NCBI GenBank assembly: GCA_002794735.1
Contig: NBAZ01000072.1
Span: forward strand, 1-11,365
Source: Pyrrhoderma lamaoense
Taxonomy: Eukaryota > Basidiomycota > Agaricomycetes > Hymenochaetales > Hymenochaetaceae
Direction of reading: 5' to 3'
Length of the DNA: 11,365 bases
Of this stretch, positions 1-8,598 are shown piece after piece. The first letter of the stretch is position 1; each line of letters opens with the position of its first letter. The notes beneath the pieces are model-generated. The model was not told the origin of the DNA, did not search any database, and saw only the letters and a program-made list of their open reading frames with translations. Position numbers and translations under genes: made by a program.

Positions 1-1
1 G

Positions 2-667
2 CCCTCTTCGAGCCCTTCAGCAAGTCCGAACCCGAGTTTGTCTGGGTTGGCGAGTGGCTTGCGGCCTCAGTACTTCGCGTCTGCGAATCCTTCGAGTCCT
101 ACTTCGAGCAGACCGTTTGCAAGCTTCTTCTTTGGTGGAAAGGGATATTTGCCCTCGCCTCCTTCGAGTCCAAGTGGGAGAGAAAGAGAGAACTCAGAAA
201 GAACGGGTTGGACAGCAAGTGCAGCAACTGCACAACAACAACAACAACAACAACAACACAACAACAACATTGTCAACAATGGGAGCAACAGTCAGGGTGC
301 TTTGCTTGCTGCTCTTGCAAGTCATACTATTCTGCAGAAGATGGGACAGGCATTCTGGGATGCGTTCTCTGGTACACACGAGAAGCCTGGCAAGCAGCAA
401 CAACACCAGTCACAACAACACGGCGCTACTGTGCGTTCATGGGATGCGGACAAGGTTCGCCGTGTTTTGGAAGGAAAGGCAGTTCTTCGCGTTGTGGATG
501 TAGAGCCTACTCCGATGAGTGGGTCAACTTCTACTTCAACAATGACGCCGACACCGACGGATGCTTTGGAGGAGAGTATGCGTTCGTTGAGTATTTCGTC
601 TGCTGCTGGTATGCAGAAGGAGGACAACAGCAAGGACGAAAGAAGGGAGGGTTCTTTGGACGCATGA
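2..667 (+). CDS. C-terminal part of a probable fungal bZIP/Hap4-type transcription factor (5' end outside window)
   Basis: The frame is open from the left edge (codons from position 2) to TGA at 665-667, so the N-terminus and any DNA-binding domain lie outside. Visible in order: a Ser/Pro-rich stretch with SGLASGLRPQYFAS, the segment GGKGYLPSPPSSPSG, a Q8 tract followed by HNNN, then a compact block with ALLAALASHTILQKMGQAFW and DAFSGTHEKPG, a Gln/His linker, and a charged block SWDADKVRRVLEGKAVLRVV with DVEP after it. The end is Ser/Thr-rich (EESMRSLSIS). From memory, similar C-terminal blocks (FWDAFSG, DKVRRVLEGKAVxRVVDVEP, LEESMRSLSL) occur in agaricomycete bZIP proteins with an N-terminal Hap4-type domain, so a nuclear transcription factor is the best guess. 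That domain is not visible here. Coding status is well supported by the long non-random frame; the family name is tentative. No frameshift is needed, unlike the downstream gene. Confidence 0.7.
   Translation, partial: PSSSPSASPNPSLSGLASGLRPQYFASANPSSPTSSRPFASFFFGGKGYLPSPPSSPSGRERENSERTGWTASAATAQQQQQQQQHNNNIVNNGSNSQGALLAALASHTILQKMGQAFWDAFSGTHEKPGKQQQHQSQQHGATVRSWDADKVRRVLEGKAVLRVVDVEPTPMSGSTSTSTMTPTPTDALEESMRSLSISSAAGMQKEDNSKDERREGSLDA
233..268 (+). repeat. CAA/AAC trinucleotide repeat encoding polyQ-polyN
   Basis: Eight CAA codons (233-256), one CAC and three AAC codons (260-268) give Q8-H-N3 inside the left-edge gene. This is a perfect trinucleotide microsatellite in coding sequence, so its length may vary between strains without breaking the frame. 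Such tracts are common in disordered regions of fungal regulators. Confidence 0.9.
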
Positions 668-1342
668 GATGTCCTGGTGGATGTTCTAACTTCGAACTAA
701 GCGTCTAAATCTCCTATTCCTGAAACCCAGGTGCTTGGATACTAAAGCACTAATACTACCCTTCCTCTCTCTTTACTTCTTTACTTCTTGTTGTTAATTG
801 TGTGTTTGCTAACGTGGTACTTTGTTACAAAATCTTGTATGTGGTTGAAGGAAAATAGTAGTAGTTATTGAGCTTTTTTGTACGTAGATGTGGATTTACA
901 AGTATGACATTCATTTTCTAGAGTGTATGTCCCTCTCTTTCTCCCTTTTAATCGCCTTTCCGTCTTTCACCAACGTATTTCTTAACCGACTTCCGTTGTA
1001 TTTCTTGATATTTATCTGGGAACTGGTCCTTTCACCTATCTCTCTCTGTCTCTTTGCGTTTCCGTCACCTCATAACCTCATTTTAACACTTCCCTTTTCA
1101 TCCTTGAACTTCCATCCTCCATCTATCCATCCCGGCCGTTCTCAGGACTTTGGTTCCCGTGCTTTCTCATCTTTCTTTACTTGCTTGATATGGCTCTCGG
1201 TTTTCTTTCCGTACCGTACGACCACATACAACACTCCCCCCCCTCTCAGTCATAAGAAATACATATAGCACTTTTTTTTGTTACAATATCCTCAGCCCAT
1301 CTTTCCGAATCGATCAGAGTCGCTTACTTACTACCAATCGGT

Positions 1343-1346
<4 letters not shown>
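668..1346. other. 3' flank of the left gene and start of the long intergenic region
   Basis: No coding signal that I can support. The first 200 bases after the stop are T-rich and probably contain the 3' UTR and polyadenylation region of the upstream gene, but there is no clear AATAAA. From about 925 the plus strand becomes C/T-rich. The open frame at 888-1268 is a by-product: its translation is Phe/Leu/Ser/Pro-rich and resembles no family. Confidence 0.5.

Positions 1347-1378
<32 letters not shown>
1347..1378. repeat. (TC)n dinucleotide microsatellite
   Basis: About 15 uninterrupted TC units, flanked by T-rich sequence. A candidate polymorphic marker; no function can be inferred. Confidence 0.95.
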
Positions 1379-1380
<2 letters not shown>

Positions 1381-1667
1381 GATCCATGGCCTACACAGTA
1401 CTCTTTAACCTAACTATAAACTTGCATTGATCAGTTTGCTTGGATGCTGCTGTTCACTTCTTCTTCTAGTCAAAAATTCTTTTGTGTCATCGTTGTTGCA
1501 TTGTCCTCCTATTAATAATTCTCTTCGTTTGCACCCTCAGTTTCTTTTTTTCTGATTCCTTACTTACTCTGTTTCCCTTCCTATTTGATGTTGATAAAAA
1601 AAAATGACTCTCTTTTCCGTGATAAGTGTGAACGTTGTCCGTTGTTGTTGTTATGGTGATTAGACTA

Positions 1668-1728
1668 GGACGTTCAAAGTAGACGGCACTAGTGCCATGT
1701 GCCGCGGCACTAAGTGCCAGCTGCCTAA
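1668..1728 (+). repeat. Left terminal inverted repeat of the MITE-like element
   Basis: Begins GGACGTTCAAAGTAGACGG. It contains three nested palindromes: GGCACTAGTGCC (1685-1696), GTGCCGCGGCAC (1699-1710) and GGCACTAAGTGCC (1706-1718, with a central A). The recurring half-site GGCACT/AGTGCC is a candidate transposase-binding motif; that role is inference. Confidence 0.92.
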
Positions 1729-1867
1729 ACGGGACTGGGTTTGGGTGATGCATATCTTAGCTAATAACGGACGCGCACGTGATAAGAGTACAATTTTACT
1801 ATATTAGTATATATCAATACACATGACCGATTATATAAGAGCTAGATTACTAATACACCCAGACCAA

Positions 1868-1928
1868 TTAGGCAGCTGGCACTTAGTGCCGCGGCACATG
1901 GCACTAGTGCCGTCTACTTTGAACGTCC
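1868..1928 (-). repeat. Right terminal inverted repeat of the MITE-like element
   Basis: Exact reverse complement of 1668-1728, ending ACTTTGAACGTCC at 1928 and followed by CTA. The two arms could fold into a 61-bp stem in single-stranded DNA or in a read-through transcript. Confidence 0.92.
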
Positions 1929-1931
1929 CTA

Positions 1932-2455
1932 CTGTAAGTTGCGTTTGCGGTTTACGGCTTCTTGTCCCCCCCCGTTTACATCCACTTCCTTTCTGGTGTG
2001 CTTACTGAGTTACTCCTCTTTCCTTTTTTTTTTTTTGTGTGTGTGCTTGGAGTGGTGTAGCTTCTGATATGTCGATGATCATATCTGTTTCTTATTTCTT
2101 ATTTCCAACCGAGTCTGAGTCTGAGTCTGGAGCACATATTCGGTTTATCAAGTAGGAATTTTTTTTTCTTCTTATTGATATTGGGTATTGGGTACTGGTA
2201 TTGGGTATTGGTTCTTCGTTCTTCGTCCTTACTTGACTTCAGGTCCAAGTTTTAGCCTAAGTACAAGTCCAGACGTTACTTTTTTATAGGAATAAACACT
2301 TAAACACTTTTAGTTATTTTATTTTATTTTTCCTTCTTTTTTTTTTGATAACTTGTTACGCTACGGCGCTACAGCTACGTTACATACGCTCTTATTCGTG
2401 CATCATTATCTGTGTCGTTGTTATCGTATTATAGTAAGTGACGATTAATTACCTC
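1932..2455. other. Non-coding AT-rich stretch with short tandem repeats
   Basis: No gene seen. It holds short imperfect repeats: GAGTCT units near 2110-2128, TATTGGG/TACTGG units near 2180-2212, and several T-runs. Nothing resembles a tRNA box or a known RNA fold. Confidence 0.6.
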
Positions 2456-2720
2456 TTAAAGTATCTGAGGAAGGAAGGTGAGGGGTGGTCCTAAAGCTAA
2501 AGTGAGGGGTAGGAAAGATGAGTATGAAAATAGGAATGAGGATGAGGATGAAAGAATGGAGGAGTGTTGGTGTTGGTGTTGGTGAGATGGCGAAGTGAAG
2601 GGTGGTCTGGGAAACTTTGCTGTGGGATAAGGGGCGGAGGGGCGGGGGAGAGAGAAAAGAAGTACTAACATTAATGATGATAGTAATAGTATCAGTAATA
2701 GTAACAAGTAAAGAGTGAGA
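2456..2720. other. Purine-rich block with GTTGGT repeat and a G-run cluster
   Basis: The plus strand is mostly A/G, with GATGAG units (about 2535-2550), GTTGGT repeats (about 2567-2583) and a cluster GGG ... GGGGCGGAGGGGCGGGGG at 2624-2648 that satisfies the four-G-tract rule for a G-quadruplex. The minus-strand frame here (2456-2707) reads as Leu/Ser/Pro-rich filler and is rejected as a gene. Confidence 0.6.
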
Positions 2721-3538
2721 AAAGTACGAAGGTTAGTTAGGATACCCGGAATAGAGTTAGGATTAGGTTCGTTACTTCAATACTCGAGTTGTATAGATTT
2801 AATTATATTTATATCTGATATCTGATATCAAATGTACTCTTCGTACCTTGCCCTATGTATATCTACAATTACAATTACAATTATAGATATAATTGTAGTT
2901 GTGGTTGGTAGTTATTAATCATACGGTACGTTATCCCTGGATTTAAGTGATAATAACGAGAGTAACTAATGATTTAGAATATCAGGTTCAGAGTGCCATG
3001 TATACTTATACTTTTATTACTTATTACTGATTATTATTTACTGTTAGTTATTGGGTTGGTATTTAGGTGTGTTCGTGTATTGTATACCATCTTTATCCGT
3101 ACATGTCTTTAAGACTCGTTCTCTCTTGACTTGTGGTGTTATAAATCATACATTGATACAAATGAGGATTCTGGGCTTTAGGCACACAACCACCTTTGAC
3201 GAATTATAGCTAACAATTAACAACTAACAACTAACAACTAATATATATAAAATGAAAAATACAGTTACAGTTACAGTGAGCACTCAAAAGATTAAAAAAA
3301 AAAAGTTACCGTTCAGAACTGTATCTTCTAGATTGTGTGGAGGAACTCGTTCTCGTTCTTTCTTTCTTTCTTTCTTTTTTTACTTTTCATGAGTCTGATG
3401 GTTTGTTTTAACTTAATTCTTGGACATGGACGACTTGGGGGGTGTGGGAGGTTAGATGTATAGTGAAGTCAACCGACAACTGATCTTTAGTTATAGTTAT
3501 AGTTATAGTTATATATCTCATGCGTCATGTGAAAGGAG
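2721..3538. other. Non-coding AT-rich stretch with repeats and a small hairpin
   Basis: No gene seen. Features are an AT-rich inverted repeat at 2871-2902 (14-base arms with one mismatch and a 4-base loop), AACAACTAAC repeats at about 3214-3240, TTACAG units at about 3262-3276, CTTT units at about 3358-3376 and AGTTAT units at about 3489-3513. Confidence 0.6.
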
Positions 3539-3920
3539 GGGATAAACACAGGGGGGGGCTGGGAGGAAGAGGGAAAAAGGGGGAGAAAAACACTTGTCAC
3601 TTCGAAGGGGACTTTGGGATCAAAGGATTAAGGGACCCGGGGGGAGGGGGAGGGGAAGTCGTTTGGGGGATGGGTGGGGGTAGGGGTGGGGGGCAGTAGG
3701 CGGTAAACAAAAAAAGAGAGAGAGAAAAAAAATAAGAAGAAGAAAGATGTGTGGCGTCGAAGGAAGGGGGGGGGGGGGAAGGGAATTAGAATAAAGTAGT
3801 GTTATTGTTATTATTAAGAAATTGGGTTGAATGAAAAAGTGCATTGATATTGGAAATTAGAAATTAGATTTTGGATGAATGGTTGGGCGGTGAAGCACGA
3901 AGGAGGGGGGGGGTCTGGGA
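3539..3920 (+). other. G-rich block with multiple potential G-quadruplexes and poly-G runs
   Basis: The plus strand carries repeated G-tracts: G8 near 3551-3558, then GGGGGGAGGGGGAGGGG at 3639-3655 and GGGGGATGGGTGGGGGTAGG (continuing as GGTGGGGGG) at about 3665-3693. There is a G13 run at 3766-3778 and a G9 run near 3905-3913. Many sets of four tracts with 1-2 base loops exist, so quadruplex formation is likely in vitro. The frames overlapping it (3620-3844 minus, 3871-4065 plus) are Pro/Leu- or Arg/Gly-rich and not credible genes. Confidence 0.8.
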
Positions 3921-5370
3921 GAGAAGACGGGTTCTTCGGTGCCTTATTTATTTTTCCTTTTACCTTCCGTATACCCTACCGCCCTCATTCCCTTCTCTCC
4001 CCTGGTTTTTTTTTTTGGTTAGGGTTTTAAGTTGTGAAGTTGTGTTGTGTGCAAGAACGTATTGAAATAAGATAATATGGTTATTGAGGTGTTGGAATAG
4101 TAGGGTGCAGAGATAGTGCTAGTGATAAATGATAAATGATTAATGATAGGTGAAAGACGATAGACGATTGGGGAATGGAGATCATCATCGTCATCGTCAT
4201 TGTCGTATAGAAATTATTATAGATACAGGCACTATGAATATGAGTTCGGATATAGGATATGAGTTGTAGATTCATAGATGTGGGGGGTGGGCTATGGTTT
4301 TTGAATTAAACGATGAAGCACGAGCCAAGGATCAAGTCACATATTATGATTACATATGAACATCGTAACGTTAACTAGCGCACGCACCCCTCCCCTCATC
4401 GACCTCGTGCTATTAGGGGTGCTGCAAAAAAAGAGAGAGAGAGAGAGAGTAAGTTCGGTATCTTACAGTGTTAATTCCCGTACGAGCGGGATGTTGCTCT
4501 GATGTGTGTGTTAGAGTCAGGGGTAGTCACAGTGGTGTCACCAGGCACAACCTTACGGGAGGCCAACCACGAGTCAACGCACGCACGCATGCAACCCCTT
4601 CGAAGACTCAGGCACAATGAATTATGAAAAAAGAAGCCGCGGGGAGTGTGTGGGTTCGGGTGCAACTTACGGTTTTCGTATTCATTCTCCCTCTTCTCCT
4701 CATTCATTCAGTTTATTCATATTCACTTACCGTTTACCAATGTCATTTACCATTTACTAGTATTATTATACACATATGCATGTATGCACGCACGCACACA
4801 CGCACGCAAGACCCCCAATCTTAAAGAGTGTCCTCATCATCATCATCGAGGCACGCATATATACATTAAACGCCTCTTACTTACTTACTTTTACTTACTC
4901 AGATTCCATTCCCCCACCCTTTTTTTATTTAATTATTTTTACCTATATTTATACATGCATATATATACTTCATCCCTTCCTTCCCTTTCCTTTCCCTATC
5001 CTTACCCGGCTACGGTGGCTAGCAAAAGACAGCAAGAAAGAAGGAGAAGTAGGAATAAAGGACGCAAAGAGAGACGGATAAAGTAAATAAAAAAAATTAA
5101 GAAGTAGATAAAAAGTACCCGCGTGGAAATGGGATTGTCGAGATGAATCGTTAGTTTGTTTGAGAGAGGAAATTGGCCATCATATGCACTGATCCAGGGC
5201 CGGATGGGCTTAGGTTGGAAAAAGCACGTCTGACGAGGAATATCTCTGGGCATGCGCATATATATCCCTTGCAAAGTGATCGTAAAGAGCACGATAGAGA
5301 TTTAATAAAGAATGGAAATGAAAAAAAAATAAAAGAATGGATGATTTAATATATATTCGAATCGGTCACA
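3921..5370. other. Non-coding intergenic region with microsatellites and two less repetitive patches
   Basis: Repeats include ATCGTC units (about 4180-4205), (GA)n at 4432-4449, GCAC/CACA units (about 4785-4808) and CATCAT (about 4835-4848). Two patches have more even base composition and could be remnants of something older: about 4455-4625 (with the small stem CCCG-TACGAG-CGGG near 4487-4500) and about 5110-5300. Neither translates into anything I recognise, and neither shows tRNA or snRNA boxes that I can identify. Confidence 0.5.
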
Positions 5371-6720
5371 GTGTCTATCTGACTATCTAACACACTCAGT
5401 CCATCTCGTGTGTCTCTATTTCTATTTCTATATTTCTCTCCCTCTCCCTCTCTCTCTCCTGTTCTCCCTCTTCCTCACCCTCACCCTCTCACCCTCTCCT
5501 TTCCACACACTGATTTTCTCCCGCGCCGGTCCTTCCTTTCTGTGCACAGTAACCACCACCCCGTGCCTCTCGTGTGCTCTGTCACCCTCCGTGTGTGTGT
5601 ATTCCGGATTTGAATCTTGTGGAAACGAAAAAGGCGTGAGCGTGAGCGTGTGTGTCTCTCTGGCCTGCTCTCTTCCTCTCTCTCTCCCTGCCGAGAGTAT
5701 TGTGTGAGTCTTGAGTTACGAGTCCGTTCTCACCTTTTTCTTCGTTTTGCCTTACCCCTCCCGTACTACCTACCATCCTTCTCTGTTACACTTGTCTGTA
5801 CACAGTTGTTACTGAGTTACGCTACCGCACGCTTTACACTACTCTTATTCTACTCTTATTCTACTTTTATATCCCTTTTTCGTATTCTGTCTTCTGTCTT
5901 CTGTCTTCTGTCTTCCGTTTCCGGTATCCCGCTTTCTGAGCAATCCGACTTCCTTTTCGTACTCGAGGAGAGGAGAGGGGAGTAGAGGGAAACAAGAAAC
6001 ATAATTACCTTCTTCCTTGCCCCCGCTCATTCCGCAGTCGCTCATCGCAAATTAATATTCTCCCCAATCTATAATCTAAACCCTCTCCCGGTTCCATTTA
6101 ATCCTTGACTACTACTACTTCTTCTTCACTCGCATATTCACCGCAAACAATATCAATAACGATAGCGATAACTACATCCCTGAGAGGTGCGGGTACTTTG
6201 GCTTTGGGACGTCCTTTTCGAAACGTTTGAGAAACCCTTGCACCCCTGCACCCCGCAGAATCTTTAACCGTTCCTTTCCCCACCCTTCATCGTTCGAATT
6301 TGTCCCTGATCTTTCTTGAGTACATTCTCTACTATTCCCTTCTTCTTCTATCTATCCCATCCGTATATTTCATCTATTTCTTCTGTTCTTTCTTTGTTTC
6401 TCCCCTCCATCTTATTCCTATTCCTATTCCTATTGCAATTCCTATTGCAATTCCGAATACTATTTTGTTCTTTCGGTTCTACCCCCGCTTCCCCCTCGGT
6501 GTGCGTGCGTGTGTGTTTACTCATAAACAAGTCTAACAAACTTAACATACATACCATCCAAAATCACCCAATTCATAACTATAATCATCCATCCATACAC
6601 TCTGATCCGATCCTTCGTTCGTTCGTGAGCTCATAACTCTCCCCACTTCCTCCTCCTTCTTCTTCTTTCTTTCTTTTGAATCTTAGCCGATTTAGTTAGG
6701 GCGCCCTCCCCCCCCCCCTC
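5371..6720 (+). promoter_or_regulatory. Pyrimidine-rich tract upstream of the Gα gene
   Basis: The plus strand is dominated by C/T for over 1 kb, with CTCTCCCT runs (5430-5500), TCTTCTG repeats (about 5885-5918), TTATTCTAC repeats (about 5844-5868), CCTATT and TGCAATTCC units (about 6415-6455) and a C10 run near 6708-6718. CT-rich stretches often precede transcription start sites in filamentous fungi, so this may belong to the promoter or 5' leader of the downstream gene. No TATA or CAAT box is convincing. All frames across it are Ser/Leu/Phe/Pro-rich composition artefacts. Confidence 0.3.
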
Positions 6721-7189
6721 CCGCGTACGCCCTAAACACACCCCGAACGCCCCGCACCACGCACCACGCGATTCGATTAGGCGAATACATACGTATTCTC
6801 CAGTTGGGTTGTTTTGTAAAGAGCCAATCGCGTTTCGAAAGTGAAATAACAACGACGACGACGACGACGACGACGATCGACTCATCCTCATCCTTTCCGC
6901 GTCCGCGTCCTCGTCCCTCGGTGCCTGAAAGATCGACCCATCTGCCCCTGGTGAACATAGGTCTCTCTTTGTCTCTGTCTCTTTCGGGAAACGTAAGACG
7001 ATAACTTGGCCTAGAACGAGGAGAACTCGAACTCGAGCGAGAACGAGGGATTAGTAGGATTAGTAGGAGAAGTTTTGAGAAGTTTTGAGATTTGGAAGTT
7101 TGGAGACTTTCACATTGGGACTGGGGATTCTTGGACTTGGTAGAAGAATTGGAAGAGGGAAGGAAGGGATATTATCTGAGGGACTTTGA
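6721..7189. other. Transition region between pyrimidine-rich and purine-rich tracts
   Basis: No supported gene. It holds an (ACG)n repeat (6852-6876), CGCACCACGCACCACGCG near 6752-6770, GTCTCT repeats (about 6960-6983) and GATTAGTAG and GAAGTTTTGA duplications (about 7049-7090). It probably lies in the 5' region of the Gα gene, but no start site can be placed. Confidence 0.4.
6852..6876. repeat. (ACG)n trinucleotide microsatellite
   Basis: Eight near-perfect ACG units in apparently non-coding sequence. The same repeat recurs inside the open frame at 8081-8101. Confidence 0.9.
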
Positions 7190-7780
7190 ACGTTGCTTGA
7201 GGAACTTGGAGAGGGTGAACGACGAGAACCAGGAAGGGAACGAGAACGGGAACGAGAACGAAAGGGAGATAAGGAGAGAGAGAGAAGAGAGACGAGAGAC
7301 GAGAAAGTAAAGAGAGAGAGAGAGAGAGAGAAGGGTTTACGGTTTACGCGCCACGAACTCTCTCCTTTTTTTTTTCCCGCAAAGACGAGTATCACTTGGA
7401 GACAGAGGTCTGTTGAGGAGGAAGAGAGAGAGAAAAGGAAGGTAGGACTTGGTTGTAGAAAAGAAGGAGAAAAAGAAGGAGAAGAAGAAGGACGAGAAGG
7501 GAAAGGGAAAGGGGTATTTGAGAAGAAGAAGACGAAGACGAAGAAGGAAGGGAATAAGGATAAGGATAAGAATAAGAAGGATAGGAAGGTTCGGAATAGT
7601 CTTAACCTTTCTTTAATTCTGACCTCGACCTCGAGTAAGAAGACCGCGAGCACCGAGTCCACCGATCTTAAAGACGAGAAGAACGGAGATAAAGAGAAAG
7701 AGAGCGAGTGCGTGAAAGCGAAAGTGAAAGAGAGAGAAAGAGAAAAGGAGAAGGAGAAGAAGGAACGAGTGTTCGGAGAC
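7080..7780 (+). repeat. Long purine-rich (GA/GAA) low-complexity tract
   Basis: Nearly all A/G on the plus strand, including an (AG)n run at 7311-7332 and many GAGAAC, GAAGAAG and AGGATAAG units. A T/C interruption lies at about 7350-7390. Read in the open frame it gives Arg/Glu/Lys repeats; read on the minus strand it gives Ser/Leu/Phe. Long homopurine tracts can form triplex DNA and avoid stop codons by composition, so an open frame here is weak evidence for coding. Confidence 0.75.
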
Positions 7781-8598
7781 GACGGGTGTTCGAGTATCAT
7801 CACTTCGAACTCTATCACTATCAACAACTCAAACTCGAACATAGTTTATAACAAGGATACTACGAACACGGGAGGAGGAGTGACGTCCATCGTGACTGCT
7901 TCTGCTACGTCTGCGACTGCGACTGCGACTGCGACTACTACTGCGACTACTACTGCGACTACGACTACTACGGCTGCTGTGAACAAGAAGAAAAGAAGGT
8001 TGAGCGCTGCGTCGAGTATCTTCTCCTTCACTTCTTCGTCTTCTTTCTCACCGAGTCGGATTTTGCTACTACCTACTTCTACGACGACGACGACGACGAC
8101 GGATATAGCGTCAGCAACGGCGAGAAGGAGGTCTTCATCGCCGACTAACGTCCCTGTCAACATTTCTACTATCCACACTTCTAGTACTGCCACGAACGCG
8201 AACGGAAACGCGAACGGTAAGGCGAACGGACACAGTAAGGCGACGAGTAAGCTCAGCTTGATCATGCCTGCTCGGTACACTTCTCACCCGGCCGGTCCTT
8301 CTTCTACCTCGGTTCGTCCCACCTTAGCTGGGTCTTCGTCAACGATGGTCGGTAGTATCAGTGCTAGTATCAATAGTGGTGGTAGTGGTGGTAGGAATAG
8401 TAATGGTAAAAGTAAAAGTAAGAGTAATGGAAATGGTAAAAGCAGTAATATTCCCCAGCAGACCCAACTCCAACTCCAACCACATCCTTTACCCCACTTC
8501 TCCATATCGTCAGCAGGTCCAGGTCCAAGTACAGGTCCAGCTCCGGGAGTGGGAGTGGGAGTAGCAGCAAACCCATCTGACGACCCCTCTCGGCTGTC
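7190..8598 (+). CDS. Open frame upstream of the Gα P-loop exon: possible long N-terminal extension
   Basis: A stop at 7187-7189 is followed by a frame open to 8869. Up to about 7780 it is Arg/Glu/Lys low complexity. After that it becomes more protein-like: Asn/Ser runs, Thr/Ala repeats, KKKRRLSAASSIFSFTSSSS, a T7 run, ARRRSSSPTNVPVNIS, and then a Ser/Gly/Asn/Pro-rich segment ending ANPSDDP. The only in-frame ATG codons are late, the first at 8264-8266 (MPARYTSHPAG). Adding one base to the C run at 8584-8587 would join this frame to the Gα exon as SDDPLSAVMAPPPNES, and a DPLS-x-MAPPPNE junction is typical of basidiomycete Gα N-termini as I remember them. So at least 8264-8598 is probably coding. 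The part before 8264 has no ATG in frame and may be 5' UTR, an extension from an unseen start, or an artefact. Confidence 0.45.
8081..8101 (+). repeat. (ACG)n repeat encoding poly-Thr in the candidate N-terminal extension
   Basis: Seven ACG codons in the open frame. It lies close to other Thr/Ala-rich repeats (ACTGCGACT units, about 7910-7970), typical of slippage-driven expansion. Confidence 0.85.

Larger units (their letters stand above)
1668..1928. mobile_element. MITE-like non-autonomous DNA transposon (261 bp)
   Basis: Two terminal inverted repeats of 61 bp (1668-1728 and 1868-1928) match at all 61 positions when one is reverse-complemented. They enclose an AT-rich core of 139 bp (1729-1867) with no meaningful open frame. 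Each side is flanked by CTA (1665-1667 and 1929-1931), a plausible 3-bp target-site duplication. If the true duplication is TA, the right end has one extra C. Beyond the perfect arms the pairing continues imperfectly for about 15-20 bases (CCCAG shared). The size, long TIRs and lack of coding capacity fit a miniature inverted-repeat transposable element mobilised in trans. A 3-bp duplication would suggest a PIF/Harbinger-like source, TA a Tc1/mariner-like one; I cannot decide. Perfect arms point to recent insertion. The TIRs create chance peptides on both strands (1487-1753 minus, 1823-2008 plus) that are not genes. Confidence 0.9.

Noticed and set aside
208..708. Alternative-frame open reading (Thr/Gln/Cys-rich) over the left gene
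   Set aside because: A shadow of the real frame created by the CAA repeat. The frame ending at 667 has the coherent, conserved-looking C-terminus.
1487..2008. Short open frames on both strands containing similar peptides (around LALSAAAHGTSAVYFERP and LGSWHLVPRHMALVPST)
   Set aside because: They are translations of the inverted repeats of the MITE-like element, not independent genes.
2871..2902. AT-rich hairpin with 14-base arms
   Set aside because: It has one mismatch and lies in a region of ACAATT repeats, so it can arise from simple-sequence drift. No terminator or RNA gene is supported.
4640..4680. GGGTTCGG resembling part of a tRNA B box
   Set aside because: There is no matching A box, anticodon arm or acceptor stem around it.
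5408..6636. Several plus-strand frames rich in Ser, Leu, Phe and Pro
   Set aside because: Composition artefacts of a pyrimidine-rich tract, with no conserved motif or plausible start context.
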